Below, piece by piece: positions 4,975-5,723 of a DNA stretch of 5,723 nt. Numbering within the stretch: position 1 is the stretch's first letter; each line of letters opens with the position of its first letter. Both the position numbers and the translations under genes were made by a program. This DNA comes from DATLAN01 sp035527455 (GTDB lineage: Bacteria; Planctomycetota; Planctomycetia; Pirellulales; Thermoguttaceae). The notes beneath the pieces were generated by a model. It saw only the letters and a list, made by a program, of their open reading frames with translations, did not search any database and had not been told where the DNA came from. The stretch spans positions 1-5,723 of the forward strand of contig DATLAN010000100.1 of NCBI GenBank assembly GCA_035527455.1, read 5' to 3'.

Positions 4975-5242
4975 ATGCGTTACGGAATTCACTTCCGTGG
5001 GATTCTATTTTCAGGACGGTGTTGGTTCTTAGTTGGTCGTTGCCTACGAAGGCCGGGTCGAGGCAGACGACTCGTTGAGGTTTTGGCTCGATCATGGCCC
5101 GAAGGCACTCTTGGGTGATGGGGTTGGTCAGGCAGATCTGGAGCAAGCCATCGGCGATCGAATAGGCCGTCTGCGCAGCCACATCGTCAATATGAGGAGC
5201 GAAGACCGAGGTGTCAAGGGTCCGAGAGTTCGGGCCGTACAA
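4973..5242 (-). pseudogene. C-terminal fragment of a site-specific DNA methyltransferase (type III Mod-like)
   Basis: The open frame (a TTG at 5242 is the first possible start; an upstream TAA lies at about 5257) encodes about 89 residues. They include SRTLDTSVFAPHIDD, SIADGLLQICLTNPITQECL and RAMIEPKPQRVVCLDPAF, then VGNDQLRTNTVLKIESHG and EFRNA. The RVVCLDxxFxGNDQLxTNTVL...F pattern resembles the C-terminus of site-specific adenine methyltransferases of type III restriction systems. The catalytic DPPY and SAM-binding FxGxG motifs are absent, so it cannot methylate DNA alone. Its stop lies 12 nt before the ATPase ATG, as in an operon. It is probably the residue of a restriction-modification gene that once preceded, or was fused by rearrangement to, the ATPase pair. 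It could also be a translated small protein. Family assignment is from recalled motifs. Confidence 0.5.
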
Positions 5243-5529
5243 CCCACAGTCGAATTAAGCCACCCACGCCCCAACCATGCGCCGGGTGCCCAAGCTTGGT
5301 GTGGCACGGCTTCCTGGGGAAGAGGTCGATATCGTGACCAATTCGACACGGCTTGCAGCTTTTCCGATATGGAGACTTTCCGGCAAGCGTGGTTTCTGGC
5401 GACGGCAAGCCCGATCAGCCGTTCGGCAAGCTGCGCCACACTGGCGGGGCTTGATGAAGAGCCGGAGGCGGTCGAACGGGGGCGGGGGATTCGAATTGTT
5501 GTGCCCGGATGATCGAAATCGAGAAGAAG
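5243..5529. other. Spacer without recognisable gene
   Basis: Upstream of the methyltransferase fragment, no frame on either strand reads like a protein. A hairpin-like GTGCC...GGCAC (5286-5307 region) surrounds the palindrome CCAAGCTTGG. The rest is G+C-rich without clear structure. The promoter of the minus-strand operon should lie here, or further upstream if the methyltransferase was once complete, but I cannot point to convincing -35 and -10 boxes. A stretch on the minus strand near 5450-5415 recalls the 5' half of a tRNA but does not fold as one. Confidence 0.4.
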
Positions 5530-5558
5530 TGGATAACAATGCCGTAACGTGCTATAGT
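5530..5558 (+). promoter_or_regulatory. Candidate sigma70-type promoter for the gene at 5583
   Basis: TGGATA (5530-5535) and TATAGT (5553-5558) are separated by 17 bp. Transcription would begin near 5565 and give a short leader of about 18 nt before ATG 5583. Both boxes are near-consensus in an otherwise G+C-rich stretch, and a good ribosome binding site follows. Confidence 0.5.
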
Positions 5559-5582
5559 GAAGCGGCTTGCGTCGAGGTGGCA

Positions 5583-5723
5583 ATGGCCCAGGCGAGTCGA
5601 TCGACGTGGGTTTGTCAAGATGCCTTGGGGCGATCTAAGTCGTTTGCTTGGAAAGACTTGCGCGGCAAGACGCCCGGCGGCGATCGGCGGACGGTTGGGC
5701 GTGGGGCGGATAACAACGGCGAC
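5583..5723 (+). CDS. Unrecognised protein, N-terminal 47 residues, runs off window
   Basis: ATG 5583 opens a frame without stop to the window end. GAGGTGG (5574-5580) is a good Shine-Dalgarno, and a promoter-like pair lies just upstream. The product begins MAQASRSTWVCQDALGRSKS and continues FAWKDLRGKTPGGDRRTVGR with a Gly/Asn/Asp-rich tail. It is basic and hydrophilic with no signal peptide or membrane segment. I do not recognise the family. It is divergent from the minus-strand methyltransferase-ATPase-DUF4276 operon and about 340 bp from it. Support is the promoter, ribosome site and open frame together, since the visible part is short. Confidence 0.55.
   Translation, partial: MAQASRSTWVCQDALGRSKSFAWKDLRGKTPGGDRRTVGRGADNNGD

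Noticed and set aside
5410..5515. tRNA-like stretch on the minus strand (GCCAGTGTGGCGCAGCTTGC resembles a tRNA 5' half; TTCGAATCCCCCGCC resembles a T-arm 3' half)
   Set aside because: The D-stem does not pair, no anticodon stem with a 7-nt loop can be drawn, and the T-arm-like piece lies upstream of the 5'-like piece and has no pairing partner. Not a tRNA.

Overview
The window is G+C-rich and most likely comes from a planctomycete (Planctomycetota, possibly a Pirellulales-type genome). The clues are a secreted PQQ-type beta-propeller protein with the W-P-x-W-R-G-P start typical of that phylum, a secreted alpha/beta hydrolase, the N-terminus of a planctomycete-style IS4-like transposase, and scattered palindromic repeats built on GGTGGGCAGTGCCCACC. 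The assignment comes from recognised sequence style only; no database search was possible.

Layout. Positions 1-504 (minus): 5' part of a secreted BamB-like propeller gene whose family similarity stops near position 100, next to a cluster of nested inverted repeats. Positions 505-956: one palindromic repeat and what looks like a decayed C-terminal gene fragment on the minus strand. Positions 957-1940 (plus): an intact secreted alpha/beta hydrolase with a full catalytic triad. Positions 1941-3125 are a patchwork of mobile-element debris. It holds a transposase N-terminus whose ribosome binding site lies in a strong hairpin, four palindromic repeats of one family (counting the copy at 594), a short palindrome of a second type, and a 92-bp inverted-repeat element. 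It also holds a RelE/ParE-type toxin-antitoxin pair in which the antitoxin is intact and the toxin is broken by an internal deletion.

Positions 3219-5242 (minus) form a compact operon that reads as a defence module. A C-terminal fragment of a DNA methyltransferase lies 12 nt upstream of an intact RecF/OLD-like ABC-type ATPase, which overlaps by 4 nt (ATGA) a DUF4276 protein with TOPRIM-like acidic motifs. The ATPase and DUF4276 protein probably work together as an ATP-fuelled sensor plus nuclease-type effector. This pair is the best candidate for an interesting biological system here. These genes look less G+C-rich than the hydrolase, which fits lateral transfer.

Positions 5243-5529 show no gene. 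A promoter-like pair (5530-5558) and a good ribosome binding site lead into an unrecognised plus-strand gene that starts at 5583 and runs off the window. The window as a whole looks like an accessory region where host secreted-protein genes meet mobile elements, broken modules and a defence operon.
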